Of a DNA stretch of 64,000 nt, positions 54,603-63,664 are shown in pieces. The notes under the pieces were generated by a model. It was not told the DNA's origin. It searched no databases and saw only the letters and a list, made by a program, of their open reading frames with translations. Every line of letters begins with the position of its first letter. Within the stretch, counting starts at the first letter, position 1. Position numbers and translations under genes: made by a program. The DNA comes from Pseudomonas asiatica (GTDB lineage: Bacteria; Pseudomonadota; Gammaproteobacteria; Pseudomonadales; Pseudomonadaceae), in assembly GCF_040214835.1 (NCBI RefSeq), contig NZ_CP157874.1, forward strand, positions 5,296,501-5,360,500, given 5' to 3'.

Positions 54603-55921
54603 TGAAATACGCTTTCGAAACCCTGGTCGGGGATGTGCGCAAAGCCCTGCAGACGGGCGAACAGTTCACTCTCGGCTACAGCGCCGAACAATCGCAATTC
54701 GTGCGTTTCAACCATGCCAAGGTGCGCCAGGCCGGCACCGTGAACCAGGCCGGCGCGCAACTGCGGCTGATCCGCGATGGCCGCCAGGCAGAGCAACAGG
54801 TGACCTTGAGTGGTGACACGCAACTGGATAGCCAGCGCCTGTTCACGGCCCTGGAGCAACTGCGCCAGACCTTGCCACTGCTGGCGGTCGATCCGTACCT
54901 GCGCCTGGACGAAAGCGCCTGGCACAGCCACAGCCAGCAGGAGCAGCCGCTGCCCGAACTGAGCGATGTGCTGACCTTGCTCGAGCGCGAAGCCGGCGAC
55001 CTGGACCTTGTCGGCATCTACGCCGCCGGCCCCATCTGCCGGGGCTTCGCCAGCTCGTTCGGGGCCTTCGGTTGGCACCAGGCCAACAGTTTCAACTTCG
55101 ACTGGAGCCTGTTCCACGAAAACGGCGAGGCGGTGAAGGCCAATTACGCCGGGCAAGTGTGGAGTGCCGACGACTTCACTGCACGCCTGCGCCAGGCGCG
55201 GGAGCAGCTGGGTTTCCTTGGCCGCCCTGCCGTCACGCTGAAACCTGGCAGCTACCGTGCCTACCTGGCCCCGGCGGCCATGGACGAAATAGCCGGCATG
55301 CTGTGCTGGGGCGGCTTTTCCGCACAGGCCCTGGCCACTGGCAACAGCGCCCTGCAGCGCCTGTACAACGGCGATGCGCGGCTGAGCCCGCTGGTGAGCT
55401 TCACCGAGCAGGTCAGCGGTTCGCTGAGCCCGGCGTTTTCCGATGAAGGCTCGCCGCGCCTGGATGTGCCGTTGATCCAGCAAGGCGAGGCCCGGCAGCG
55501 ATTGATCAGTGCGCGCAGTGCGGCCGAGTTCGAGCTGCTGGCCAATGGCGCCGATAGTTACGAGTCGCCGTGTGCGCTGAGCCTGGCAGCAGGTAGCCTG
55601 CCAAGCGAGCAGATCCTGGAGCGGCTCGGTACCGGGCTGTACATCAGCAACCTGTGGTACCTGAACTATTCCGACCTGCCGGCGGCACGCATGACCGGGC
55701 TGACCCGCTTCGCCACCTTCTGGGTGGAGAACGGGCAGATCCAGGGCCCGGTGAGCACCATGCGCTTCGATGACAGCCTGTACAGCTTGCTAGGTAGCCA
55801 ACTGGAGGACCTGACGCAGGAGCGCGAGATGATTCTGTCGACCAGTACCTATGGACAGCGCAGTACCGGGTCGAGTCATTTGCCGGGGGCACTGGTCAAA
55901 GGCCTGACTCTGACATTGTGA
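54602..55921 (+). CDS. PmbA/TldE-like partner protein
   Basis: 439 residues from ATG 54602, which overlaps the TldD-like stop and follows GGAGGAG. It has the PmbA/TldE pattern (EQFTLGYSAEQSQFVRFNHAKVRQAG at the N-terminus; LGTGLYISNLWYLNYSDLPAARMTGLTRFATFWVENG and the GALVKGLTLTL end) and lacks HExxxH, so it is the non-catalytic subunit of a heterodimer with the preceding protein. The coupled start supports equal production of the two. Confidence 0.9.
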   Translation: MKYAFETLVGDVRKALQTGEQFTLGYSAEQSQFVRFNHAKVRQAGTVNQAGAQLRLIRDGRQAEQQVTLSGDTQLDSQRLFTALEQLRQTLPLLAVDPYLRLDESAWHSHSQQEQPLPELSDVLTLLEREAGDLDLVGIYAAGPICRGFASSFGAFGWHQANSFNFDWSLFHENGEAVKANYAGQVWSADDFTARLRQAREQLGFLGRPAVTLKPGSYRAYLAPAAMDEIAGMLCWGGFSAQALATGNSALQRLYNGDARLSPLVSFTEQVSGSLSPAFSDEGSPRLDVPLIQQGEARQRLISARSAAEFELLANGADSYESPCALSLAAGSLPSEQILERLGTGLYISNLWYLNYSDLPAARMTGLTRFATFWVENGQIQGPVSTMRFDDSLYSLLGSQLEDLTQEREMILSTSTYGQRSTGSSHLPGALVKGLTLTL

Positions 55922-55930
55922 CTGGACTTA

Positions 55931-56029
55931 CCGGCCCTTTCGCGGCTAAAGCCGCTCCCACAGGATCTCCACTGCCCTTGAATGTGGTGATATCCCTGTG
56001 GGAGCGGGTTCACCCGCGAAGAGGCCGGC
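55931..56029. repeat. Inverted CGCGGCTAAAGCCGCTCCCACAG repeat pair
   Basis: CCGGCCCTTTCGCGGCTAAA..CCCACAG on the left and CTGTGGGAGCGGGTTCACCC..GAGGCCGG on the right, immediately after the TldE-like stop. Same class as 43326-43409. Confidence 0.85.
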
Positions 56030-56048
56030 ACTGACAAACGAGGAAGTC

Positions 56049-57476
56049 ATGCCCGAACGCACCCCGCTGGACCCTGTCACCGCCCGCTGGATCCCTTGGG
56101 TGGTGGCCATCGCCTTCTTCATGCAGTCCCTGGACGGCACCATCCTCAACACTGCACTGCCAGCCATGGCCCGCTCGCTGGCCGAAGACCCGCTGCGCAT
56201 GCAGGGCGTGATCATCGCCTACATGCTCACCGTGGCCCTGCTGATCCCCGCCTCAGGCTGGATCGCCGACCGCTTCGGCACCAAGCGCATCTTCTTCAGC
56301 GCCATCCTGCTGTTCAGCTTCGGCTCGCTGCTGTGCGCCGCCGCCAACAGCCTCGGGTTCCTGATCTTTGCCCGTGTCGTGCAAGGGCTGGGCGGTGCGC
56401 TGATGCTGCCGGTCGGGCGCTTGGTAGTCCTACGTGCCTACCCGCGCACCGAGCTGGTGCGCATCATGAGCTTCATCACCATCCCCGGCCTGCTCGGGCC
56501 GCTACTGGGCCCTACGGTTGGCGGCTGGTTGGTGGAAATACTGAGCTGGCACTGGATCTTCCTGCTCAACCTGCCGGTCGGCCTGATCGGCTGCTACGCC
56601 GTGTGGAAGTTCATCCCCGACCTGCGCGGCGCCGAGCGCACCACGTTCGACGGCCCCGGGTTCCTGCTGTTTGGCGCAGCGATGGTATTGATCACCATCG
56701 CCATGGAAGGCCTGGGCGAACTGCACCTGCCGCACCTGCGGGTGATGTTGCTGCTGTTCGCCGGCATGGCCTGCCTGGCGGCCTACTGGCTGCGCGCCGG
56801 GCGCGACCCGGAGCCGCTGTTCTCGCCCAGCCTGTTCCGTGTGCGCACCTTTGCCATCGGTATCCTCGGCAACCTGTTCGCCCGCCTGGGCAGCGGCGCC
56901 CTGCCGTTCCTGGTGCCGTTGCTGCTGCAAGTGGCGCTGGGCTACTCGCCGGCCCAGGCCGGCATGAGCATGATCCCGCTGGCGGCTGCGGCGATGCTGG
57001 CCAAGTCCATCGCCCGACCACTGATCGAACGCTTTGGCTACCGCATCATCCTCACCGGCAACACCCTGCTGCTGGGCCTGCTGCTGGCCAGCCTCGGTCT
57101 GGTCGACGAACAGACGCCCTATGCCGTGCTGCTGATTCAGCTGGGCCTGCTCGGCGCGGTCAACTCGATGCAATTCACCGCGATGAACACGGTAACCCTG
57201 ATCGACCTCGACGACGCCAGCGCCAGCAGCGGCAACAGCCTGCTGTCGGTGGTCGCGCAGCTGGCCCTGAGCCTGGGCGTGGCATGTGCGGGTGCATTGC
57301 TCGGCGGCTTTACCGCAGCCGGCAGCGCCGATGGCGTGGAAACCACCTTGGGCGCATTCCAGCTGACCTTCGTCACCATCGGCGTGATGGCCATGCTGGC
57401 GGCGGCGATCTTCCTGCAACTGTCGCCGACGGACGGAAGGCGTGCCCGTCGTCCGGAACAACACATGGAGTCGTAG
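56049..57476 (+). CDS. mdtD: MFS multidrug exporter, MdtD/EmrB type
   Basis: 475 residues from ATG 56049 with GAGGAAG before it; the longer frame reads into a repeat. About 14 TM helices of the DHA2 family. Motif C-like and family features are AFFMQSLDGTILNTALPAMARSLAED (TM1, D in QSLDGTI), SGWIADRFGTKRIFF (motif A), RVVQGLGGALMLPVGRL and PGLLGPLLGPTVGGWLVEILSWHWIFLLNLP (motif C). The match to E. coli MdtD over the N-terminal half is close by eye. Proton-driven export of drugs is expected; substrates unknown. It is alone, with dbpA 64 bp downstream. Confidence 0.9.
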   Translation: MPERTPLDPVTARWIPWVVAIAFFMQSLDGTILNTALPAMARSLAEDPLRMQGVIIAYMLTVALLIPASGWIADRFGTKRIFFSAILLFSFGSLLCAAANSLGFLIFARVVQGLGGALMLPVGRLVVLRAYPRTELVRIMSFITIPGLLGPLLGPTVGGWLVEILSWHWIFLLNLPVGLIGCYAVWKFIPDLRGAERTTFDGPGFLLFGAAMVLITIAMEGLGELHLPHLRVMLLLFAGMACLAAYWLRAGRDPEPLFSPSLFRVRTFAIGILGNLFARLGSGALPFLVPLLLQVALGYSPAQAGMSMIPLAAAAMLAKSIARPLIERFGYRIILTGNTLLLGLLLASLGLVDEQTPYAVLLIQLGLLGAVNSMQFTAMNTVTLIDLDDASASSGNSLLSVVAQLALSLGVACAGALLGGFTAAGSADGVETTLGAFQLTFVTIGVMAMLAAAIFLQLSPTDGRRARRPEQHMES

Positions 57477-57540
57477 GGCGAATGGCCACGAGGCTGGTAG
57501 ACTGTGCGGCATTTTTCGCTTCGCAACGCAGGCCCGCCTC

Positions 57541-58926
57541 GTGACCACCGAATCCACCGCCTTTGCCACCTTGCCGCTGTCCACTGCCATGCTGGCCAAC
57601 CTGGACGCCCTCGGCTATGCCTCGATGACACCAATCCAGGCCCAGAGCCTTCCGGTCATCCTCAAGGGGCAGGACCTGATCGCCCAGGCCAAGACCGGCA
57701 GCGGCAAGACCGCCGCCTTCGGCATCGGCCTGCTCAACCCGATCAACCCGCGCTACTTCGGTTGCCAGGCGCTGGTGCTGTGCCCCACCCGCGAGCTCGC
57801 CGACCAGGTGGCCAAGGAGCTGCGCCGCCTGGCCCGCGCCGAGGACAACATCAAGATCCTGACCCTGTGCGGCGGCGTTTCGCTGGGCCCGCAGATCGCT
57901 TCGCTGGAGCATGGCGCACACATCATCGTCGGCACCCCAGGGCGCATCCAGCAGCACCTGGACAAGGGCACCCTGGTGCTCGACGGGCTGAACACCCTGG
58001 TGCTGGACGAAGCCGACCGCATGCTCGACATGGGCTTCTTCGATGCCATCGCCAGCATCATCGGCAAGACCCCGTCGCGCCGCCAGACCCTGCTGTTCTC
58101 GGCCACCTACCCGGCCGGCATCAAGCAACTGGCCGCCGACTTCATGCGCAACCCGCAACAGGTCAAGGTCGAGAGCCTGCACGCCGACAACCAGATCGAG
58201 CAGCGCTTCATCGAAATCGACCCGCAACAGCGCCTCGAGGCCGTCACCCGCGTGCTCGGCCACTACCGCCCGCAGTCCTGCGTGGCGTTCTGCTTCACCA
58301 AGCAGCAGTGCGAGGATGTGGTCGCCCACCTGACCGCCAAGGGCATCGTTGCCCAGGCCCTGCATGGCGATCTGGAGCAGCGCGACCGCGACCAGGTGCT
58401 GACCATGTTCGCCAACCGCAGCAGCTCGGTGCTGGTGGCTACCGATGTGGCCGCGCGCGGCCTGGACATCGATGGCCTGGACATGGTCATCAACGTCGAA
58501 CTGGCACGTGATGCGGAAATCCATGTGCACCGTGTGGGCCGCACCGGCCGTGCTGGCGAGAAAGGTATTGCGGTCAGCCTGGTGGCACCGGCCGAAGGCC
58601 ACCGCGCCCAGGCCATCGAAGACCTGCAGAAGAGCCCGCTGCGCTGGGACCAGCTGGACAGCCTGAAGCACAAGGGCGGCGAGCCGCTGCTGCCGCTGAT
58701 GAGCACCCTGTGCATCGCCGCCGGGCGCAAGGACAAGCTGCGCCCGGGTGACATCCTCGGGGCGCTGACCGGTGACGCCGGCATCCCCGGCAAGCAGGTG
58801 GGCAAGATTGCGATCTTCGATTTCCAGGCGTTCGTGGCCGTTGAACGGCCGCTGGCCAAGCAGGCCATGCAGCGCCTGAACAGCGGCAAGATCAAGGGGC
58901 GCTCCCTGAAAGTCCGTATCGTCTGA
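57541..58926 (+). CDS. dbpA: ATP-dependent RNA helicase DbpA
   Basis: 461 residues from GTG 57541 (VTTESTAFATLPL); E. coli DbpA has 457. DEAD-box motifs in order: SMTPIQAQSLP (Q motif), AQAKTGSGKT (Walker A), PTRELADQ, GTPGRI, VLDEADRMLDMGF, FSATYP, VATDVAARGLDI and HRVGRTGRAG. The C-terminal ~80 residues form the RNA-binding domain (GDILGALTGDAGIPGKQVGKIAIFD) that recognises hairpin 92 of 23S rRNA. It acts in 50S subunit assembly. Confidence 0.96.
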   Translation: MTTESTAFATLPLSTAMLANLDALGYASMTPIQAQSLPVILKGQDLIAQAKTGSGKTAAFGIGLLNPINPRYFGCQALVLCPTRELADQVAKELRRLARAEDNIKILTLCGGVSLGPQIASLEHGAHIIVGTPGRIQQHLDKGTLVLDGLNTLVLDEADRMLDMGFFDAIASIIGKTPSRRQTLLFSATYPAGIKQLAADFMRNPQQVKVESLHADNQIEQRFIEIDPQQRLEAVTRVLGHYRPQSCVAFCFTKQQCEDVVAHLTAKGIVAQALHGDLEQRDRDQVLTMFANRSSSVLVATDVAARGLDIDGLDMVINVELARDAEIHVHRVGRTGRAGEKGIAVSLVAPAEGHRAQAIEDLQKSPLRWDQLDSLKHKGGEPLLPLMSTLCIAAGRKDKLRPGDILGALTGDAGIPGKQVGKIAIFDFQAFVAVERPLAKQAMQRLNSGKIKGRSLKVRIV

Positions 58927-58935
58927 CCTAATTTT

Positions 58936-59040
58936 GGGGCCGCGTTGCGGCCCTTTCGCGACACAAGGCCGCTCCTACAGGGGATCGCAAACTCCTGTAG
59001 GAGCGGCCTTGTGTCGCGAAAGGGCTGCAAAGCAGCCCCC
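58936..59040. repeat. REP pair after dbpA
   Basis: GGGGCCGCGTTGCGGCCC..CCTACAG and CTGTAGGAGCGGCC..GGGCTGCAAAGCAGCCCCC with a ~17-base centre. The distal end lies only 24 bases before the start of the YhiN-like gene. Confidence 0.93.
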
Positions 59041-59063
59041 AGCAATCCTGAAGAGGTAACACC

Positions 59064-60245
59064 GTGCACTCCACCGACGTGATCATCCTCGGCGCCGGCG
59101 CCGCCGGCCTGATGTGCGCCCAGCTCAGCGCCCGCCGTGGCCGCCGGGTACTGGTGCTCGACCACGCCAACAAACCGGGCAAGAAGATCCTCATGTCCGG
59201 CGGCGGCCGCTGCAACTTCACCAACATGTATACCGAGCCGGGCAACTTCCTCTCGCAGAACGCACACTTCTGCAAGTCGGCCCTGGCCCGCTACACCCAG
59301 TGGGACTTCATCGAGCTGGTGTGCAAGCACGGCGTGGCCTACCACGAGAAGAAGCTCGGCCAGCTGTTCTGCGACAACAAGGCCAGTGACATCCTCGACA
59401 TGCTGCTGGCCGAATGCGATGAGGCCGGCGCCGAGATCCGCATGCACACCAGCATCGAGCAGATCGAGAAGACCGAAGGCGGCTACCTGCTGCAGACCAG
59501 CGGCGGCCAGTTCGCCTGCCAGTCGCTGGTGATCGCCACCGGCGGCCTGTCGATCCCGACCCTGGGTGCCACCGGCTTCGGCTACCAGGTGGCCCGCCAG
59601 TTCGGCCACACCCTGCTGCCGACCCGCGCCGGGCTGGTGCCGTTCACCATCACCGAGCCCCAACTGAAGGCACTGTGCACCGAGTTGTCCGGCACCTCGC
59701 TGGATTGCACCGCCAGCTGCAACGGCACCAGCTTCCGCGAGAACCTGCTGTTTACCCACCGCGGCCTCAGCGGCCCGGCAATTTTGCAGATCTCGTCGTT
59801 CTGGGAGGCCGGCGACACGGTCGAGATCAACCTGCTGCCCGACCGTGATGCACTGACCTGGCTGCAACAGATGCAGGCCGAACGCGCCAACGCCGAGCTG
59901 AAGACCGTGCTGGGCGAGGTGTTTACCCGCAAGCTGGCCAACCTGCTGGCCGAGCAGTGGTTCGAGTCCCGGCCGATGAAGCAGTACACCCCGGCGGAAC
60001 TGGCACAGATCGCCGAAAAGCTGGCGAACTGGCAAGTGGTGCCGGCCGGCACCGAGGGCTATCGCACTGCCGAAGTGACCCTGGGTGGCGTGGATACCCG
60101 CGAGGTATCGTCCAAGACCATGGAATCGCTGAAGAGCCCCGGGTTGTATTTCATTGGTGAAGTGCTGGATGTGACTGGCCACCTGGGCGGTTTCAATTTC
60201 CAGTGGGCCTGGGCCTCCGCCAACGCCGCGGCGCAGTTCGTGTAG
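59064..60245 (+). CDS. NAD(P)/FAD-dependent oxidoreductase, YhiN/HI0933 family
   Basis: 393 residues from GTG 59064, with AAGAGG upstream. The FAD-binding motif is VIILGAGAAGLMCAQLSARRGRRVLVLDH. The family-specific GKKILMSGGGRCNFTNMY (~40-57) is diagnostic of the HI0933 group, together with GGLSIPTLGATGFGY and the C-terminal VTGHLGGFNFQWAWASANAAA. It is cytosolic; the substrate is unknown. Confidence 0.94.
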   Translation: MHSTDVIILGAGAAGLMCAQLSARRGRRVLVLDHANKPGKKILMSGGGRCNFTNMYTEPGNFLSQNAHFCKSALARYTQWDFIELVCKHGVAYHEKKLGQLFCDNKASDILDMLLAECDEAGAEIRMHTSIEQIEKTEGGYLLQTSGGQFACQSLVIATGGLSIPTLGATGFGYQVARQFGHTLLPTRAGLVPFTITEPQLKALCTELSGTSLDCTASCNGTSFRENLLFTHRGLSGPAILQISSFWEAGDTVEINLLPDRDALTWLQQMQAERANAELKTVLGEVFTRKLANLLAEQWFESRPMKQYTPAELAQIAEKLANWQVVPAGTEGYRTAEVTLGGVDTREVSSKTMESLKSPGLYFIGEVLDVTGHLGGFNFQWAWASANAAAQFV

Positions 60246-60305
60246 AGTAGAATCCATTCAGCAGCACGGAACGCTTCTTGCTGGCCCGTGCTCAGTGTCG
60301 GAATT

Positions 60306-60406
60306 TGGGCCGCTTCGCGCCCCTTCGCGGGCACGCCCGCTCCCACAGAGTTCCGCGTATCCCCTGTGGGAGCGGGCGTGCCCGCGAAGGGGCGCGAAGC
60401 GGCCCC
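60306..60406. repeat. Composite repeat: REP ends enclosing the second repeat class
   Basis: The outer arms are REP-like (GGGCCGCTTCGCGCCCC and GGGGCGCGAAGCGGCCCC). The inner arms are of the other class (TTCGCGGGCACGCCCGCTCC and GGAGCGGGCGTGCCCGCGAA). The whole forms one near-perfect inverted repeat of about 100 bp. Confidence 0.85.
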
Positions 60407-60456
60407 GGTAACCGTCTCTGAAAGGTATTTCTCTGATCACTGCCTAGCAGGCCATC

Positions 60457-62640
60457 ATGTCATCGAGCTCGTTCCGTCAGTCACTGCGTCGCCTGTGGGG
60501 TCAAGACAAGTTCAGCTACAGCATCCGGGTCACCATCGCCCTCACCGGCAGCCTGGCCCTGTGCTGGTACCAGAACGAAATGGCCCTGCTGATTCCGCTG
60601 TTCCTCGGCATCATCGCCAGCGCCCTGGCCGAAACCGATGACAGCTGGCAGGGCCGCCTCAGCGCCCTGGCCGTCACCCTGGTGTGTTTTGCCATCGCCG
60701 CACTGGCGGTCGAACTGCTGTTCCCCTACCCGTGGGCATTCGTCATTGCCCTGGCCTTGGCGGCCTTCGGCCTGACCATGCTCGGTGCCCTGGGCGAGCG
60801 CTATGGCGCCATCGCTTCAGCGACCCTGATCACTGCGGTGTACACCATGATCGGCGTGGACCAGCGCGGCGGCCAGGTCACCGACTTCTGGCACGAACCA
60901 CTGCTGCTGGTAGCGGGTGCGGCCTGGTACGGGCTGCTGTCGGTGCTGTGGCAGGCGCTGTTTTCCAACCAACCGGTGCAGCAGAGCCTGGCCAAGCTGT
61001 TCTTCGAGCTGGGCAGCTACCTCAAGCTCAAGGCCAGCCTGTTCGAACCCGTCCGCACCCTTGACGTCGAAGCCCGGCGCCTGGAACTGGCCCAGCAGAA
61101 CGGCAAGGTGGTGGCGGCACTCAACGCAGCCAAGGAAATCATCCTGCACCGGGTGGGCAACAGCCAGCCGAACTCCAAGGTCAGCCGCTACCTCAAGCTG
61201 TACTTCCTGGCCCAGGACATCCATGAACGGGTCAGTGCCTCGCACTATCCCTACAACGCCCTGACCGAGGCTTTTTTCCACAGCGACGTGATGTTCCGCT
61301 GCCAGCGCCTGCTGCGCAAGCAGGGCTCGTCCTGCCAGGAACTGGCCCGCTCGATCCGCCTGCGCCAGCCGTTCGTGCTGGCCAGCGGTTATCCCGAAGC
61401 CCTCGAAGACCTCAACGCCTCGCTGGAACACCTGCGCATGCAGAACAACCCGGCCTGGCGTAGCCTGCTTCGCTCGCTGCGGGCGCTGGCGGCCAACTTG
61501 GCGACGCTCGACCGCCTGCTCAGCGCCGCCAGCAACCCGGACAGCCTTGCCGACACCAGCGATAGCAGCCTGCTCGACCGCTCGCCACGCTCGCTGAAGG
61601 ATGTGTGGACCCGCCTGCGCACCCAATTGACTCCGACTTCGCTGCTGTTCCGCCATGCCCTGCGCCTGCCGCTGGCGCTGTCGATCGGCTATGGCATGGT
61701 GCACCTGATCCACCCCACCCAGGGCTACTGGATCATCCTCACCACGCTGTTCGTGTGCCAGCCCAACTACGGTGCGACCCGGCGCAAGCTGGTGCAGCGG
61801 ATAGCCGGCACCGCCGTCGGCCTGACGGTGGGCTGGGCATTGTTCGACCTGTTCCCCAACCCGGTCATCCAGTCGTTGTTCGCCGTGGTCGCCGGGGTGG
61901 TGTTCTTCGTCAACCGCACCACCCGCTACACCTTGGCCACGGCCGCGATCACCCTGATGGTGCTGTTCTGCTTCAACCAGATCGGCGATGGCTATGGCCT
62001 GTTCCTGCCGCGCCTGTTCGATACCCTGGTCGGCAGCCTGATCGCCATCCTCGCGGTGTTCCTGTTCCTCCCCGACTGGCAGGGGCGGCGGTTGAACAAG
62101 GCGCTGGCCAATACCCTGGCCTGCGCCAGCGTGTACCTGCGGCAGATCATGCAGCAGTACGCCCACGGCAAGCGCGATGACCTGGCCTACCGCCTGGCCC
62201 GGCGCAACGCCCACAACGCCGACGCGGCGCTGTCCACCACCCTGGCCAACATGCTGATGGAGCCGGGGCATTTCCGGAAGGAGGCCGACGTCGGCTTCCG
62301 CTTCCTGGTGCTGTCGCATACCTTGCTCAGCTACCTCTCGGGGCTGGGCGCGCACCGCGACACCGCCTTGCCGGCGGAGGTGCAGGAGCAGTTGATCGAA
62401 GGTGCCGGGCAAAGCCTGGCCAGCAGCCTGGACGAGATTGCCAACGGCCTGGCCGCGCGCCTGCCGGTGGCGATTCACAGTGATGCCGAAGAAGCGCTGG
62501 CCAATGCCCTGGAGCAGATGCCGGAAGAGCTGGACGAGCACCAGCGGCTGGTGCAGACGCAGTTGGCGTTGATCTGCCGGCAGCTGGGGCCGCTGCGGAC
62601 CCTGGCAGCGCATTTGATCAAGGAAGGTGCACCGGCCTGA
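60457..62640 (+). CDS. yccS: YccS-like inner membrane protein (FUSC family)
   Basis: 727 residues, matching the YccS/YhfK length. Two blocks of hydrophobic segments flank a soluble central region: the first at ~25-170 (IPLFLGIIASALAETDDSW, VALALAAFGLTMLG) and the second at ~400-540 (LALSIGYGMVHLIHPTQGYWIILTTLFVCQPNYGATRRKL). This HP-x-Q-x-Y-W pattern is typical of the aromatic-acid exporter/FUSC superfamily. Substrate is not known. Start ATG 60457 lies ~50 bp after a composite repeat. Confidence 0.9.
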   Translation: MSSSSFRQSLRRLWGQDKFSYSIRVTIALTGSLALCWYQNEMALLIPLFLGIIASALAETDDSWQGRLSALAVTLVCFAIAALAVELLFPYPWAFVIALALAAFGLTMLGALGERYGAIASATLITAVYTMIGVDQRGGQVTDFWHEPLLLVAGAAWYGLLSVLWQALFSNQPVQQSLAKLFFELGSYLKLKASLFEPVRTLDVEARRLELAQQNGKVVAALNAAKEIILHRVGNSQPNSKVSRYLKLYFLAQDIHERVSASHYPYNALTEAFFHSDVMFRCQRLLRKQGSSCQELARSIRLRQPFVLASGYPEALEDLNASLEHLRMQNNPAWRSLLRSLRALAANLATLDRLLSAASNPDSLADTSDSSLLDRSPRSLKDVWTRLRTQLTPTSLLFRHALRLPLALSIGYGMVHLIHPTQGYWIILTTLFVCQPNYGATRRKLVQRIAGTAVGLTVGWALFDLFPNPVIQSLFAVVAGVVFFVNRTTRYTLATAAITLMVLFCFNQIGDGYGLFLPRLFDTLVGSLIAILAVFLFLPDWQGRRLNKALANTLACASVYLRQIMQQYAHGKRDDLAYRLARRNAHNADAALSTTLANMLMEPGHFRKEADVGFRFLVLSHTLLSYLSGLGAHRDTALPAEVQEQLIEGAGQSLASSLDEIANGLAARLPVAIHSDAEEALANALEQMPEELDEHQRLVQTQLALICRQLGPLRTLAAHLIKEGAPA

Positions 62641-62658
62641 GTTGTACTATCGCCTGTG

Positions 62659-62754
62659 CCGGCCTCTTCGCGGGTGAACCCGCTCCCACAGGAACCCCAC
62701 AAGTTTCCAGTCCTGTGTAATACCTGTGGGAGCGGGTTTACCCGCGAAGAGGCC
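62659..62754. repeat. Inverted GCGGGTGAACCCGCTCCCACAG repeat pair
   Basis: GGCCTCTTCGCGGGTGAACC..CCCACAGG and CCTGTGGGAGCGGGTTTACC..GAAGAGGCC lie between two convergent genes, close to both stops, and may form the shared 3' hairpin. Confidence 0.85.
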
Positions 62755-62771
62755 AGAACAGGCGATATAGA

Positions 62772-63509
62772 TCAGAAGCCATGCTGGCGCATGAGCCGCG
62801 CATAGCTGCCATCCGCCTTCATCGCTGCAATCGCCTGCTCGAACCGCTCGACGATCCGCGCATGCTCCGGGTTTTTCAGGCTGACCAGGATATGCAGGGT
62901 GTTCTCCCCCAACGGCGGCTCCACCAGCATCACCCCATCGCGTACCTCAGGCAGTTCGCGCTGCAAGTTGTAACGGGCCACGTACTCGTCTTCCACCGCC
63001 AGGTCCACCCGCCCCGCCGCCAGCATGCGTACCGCAGAGGGAAAGTTGCGCACCGCCACCTTGTGCAGGCGGGTGTCGCGGTCGAACTCGGGGGAATAGG
63101 CGTAATCACGCACCACAGCGATGCTGTAGGGATACAAGTCTGACTGGCGCTTGTAGCGAAACGCCTCGCCCTTGCGTTGCAACAGGCGAATGCGGTTGAC
63201 CAGGTAGGCTTTGGAAAACTGCCCGATGCTGGCGCGCGAGTCGTTGTACCAGGCGTTGATCAGCACGTCGTAACGCCCCTCGCTCACCCCCAGCAGGGCC
63301 CGCGCCCACGGTGCCTCTTCGACCCCACTGGTGTAGCCGGCCCGGGCCAGCGCCGTGGTGACGATGCTGGTCGCCAGGCCACCGCCCGGCATGCTGGCAT
63401 CGGTGAACGGCGGCCAATTGTCGGCCACCAGGCGTAGCTTTTCGTAACCCGGGGCGGGTGTTGCAAGCATCATTGCCAGCAACCCCAGAACACAAAGCAG
63501 TGGCCGCAT
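62772..63509 (-). CDS. Periplasmic solute-binding protein (amino-acid type, SBP_bac_3)
   Basis: 245 residues from ATG 63509 with AAGGACG upstream. The signal peptide is MRPLLCVLGLLAMMLATPAPG. The mature part starts with KLRLVADNWPPFTDASMPGGGLATSIVTTALARAGY, the common start of family 3 binding proteins, followed by EEAPWARALLGVSEGRYDVLINAW and VRMLAAGRVDLAVEDEYVARYNL. No permease genes are adjacent, so it is an orphan receptor or sensor-like binding protein. The ligand is unknown. Confidence 0.9.
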   Translation of the reverse strand: MRPLLCVLGLLAMMLATPAPGYEKLRLVADNWPPFTDASMPGGGLATSIVTTALARAGYTSGVEEAPWARALLGVSEGRYDVLINAWYNDSRASIGQFSKAYLVNRIRLLQRKGEAFRYKRQSDLYPYSIAVVRDYAYSPEFDRDTRLHKVAVRNFPSAVRMLAAGRVDLAVEDEYVARYNLQRELPEVRDGVMLVEPPLGENTLHILVSLKNPEHARIVERFEQAIAAMKADGSYARLMRQHGF

Positions 63510-63664
63510 GCTCACGTCCTTTCGCAATGGAGGGCACACACTGCCGACGAGATTACACAAAGCCGTCGCCGAGGGCAGCGGCCAATAGTGTCATTTAGCC
63601 TCTATTTTGGCCGTGACCCATACATCATGCGATGATCGACGGCCCACTCAAGGAGTTCGCGCCA

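Noticed and set aside
58263..60257. 664-codon minus-strand frame over dbpA/YhiN-like genes
   Set aside because: Spans two well-supported plus-strand genes and a REP pair; composition artefact.
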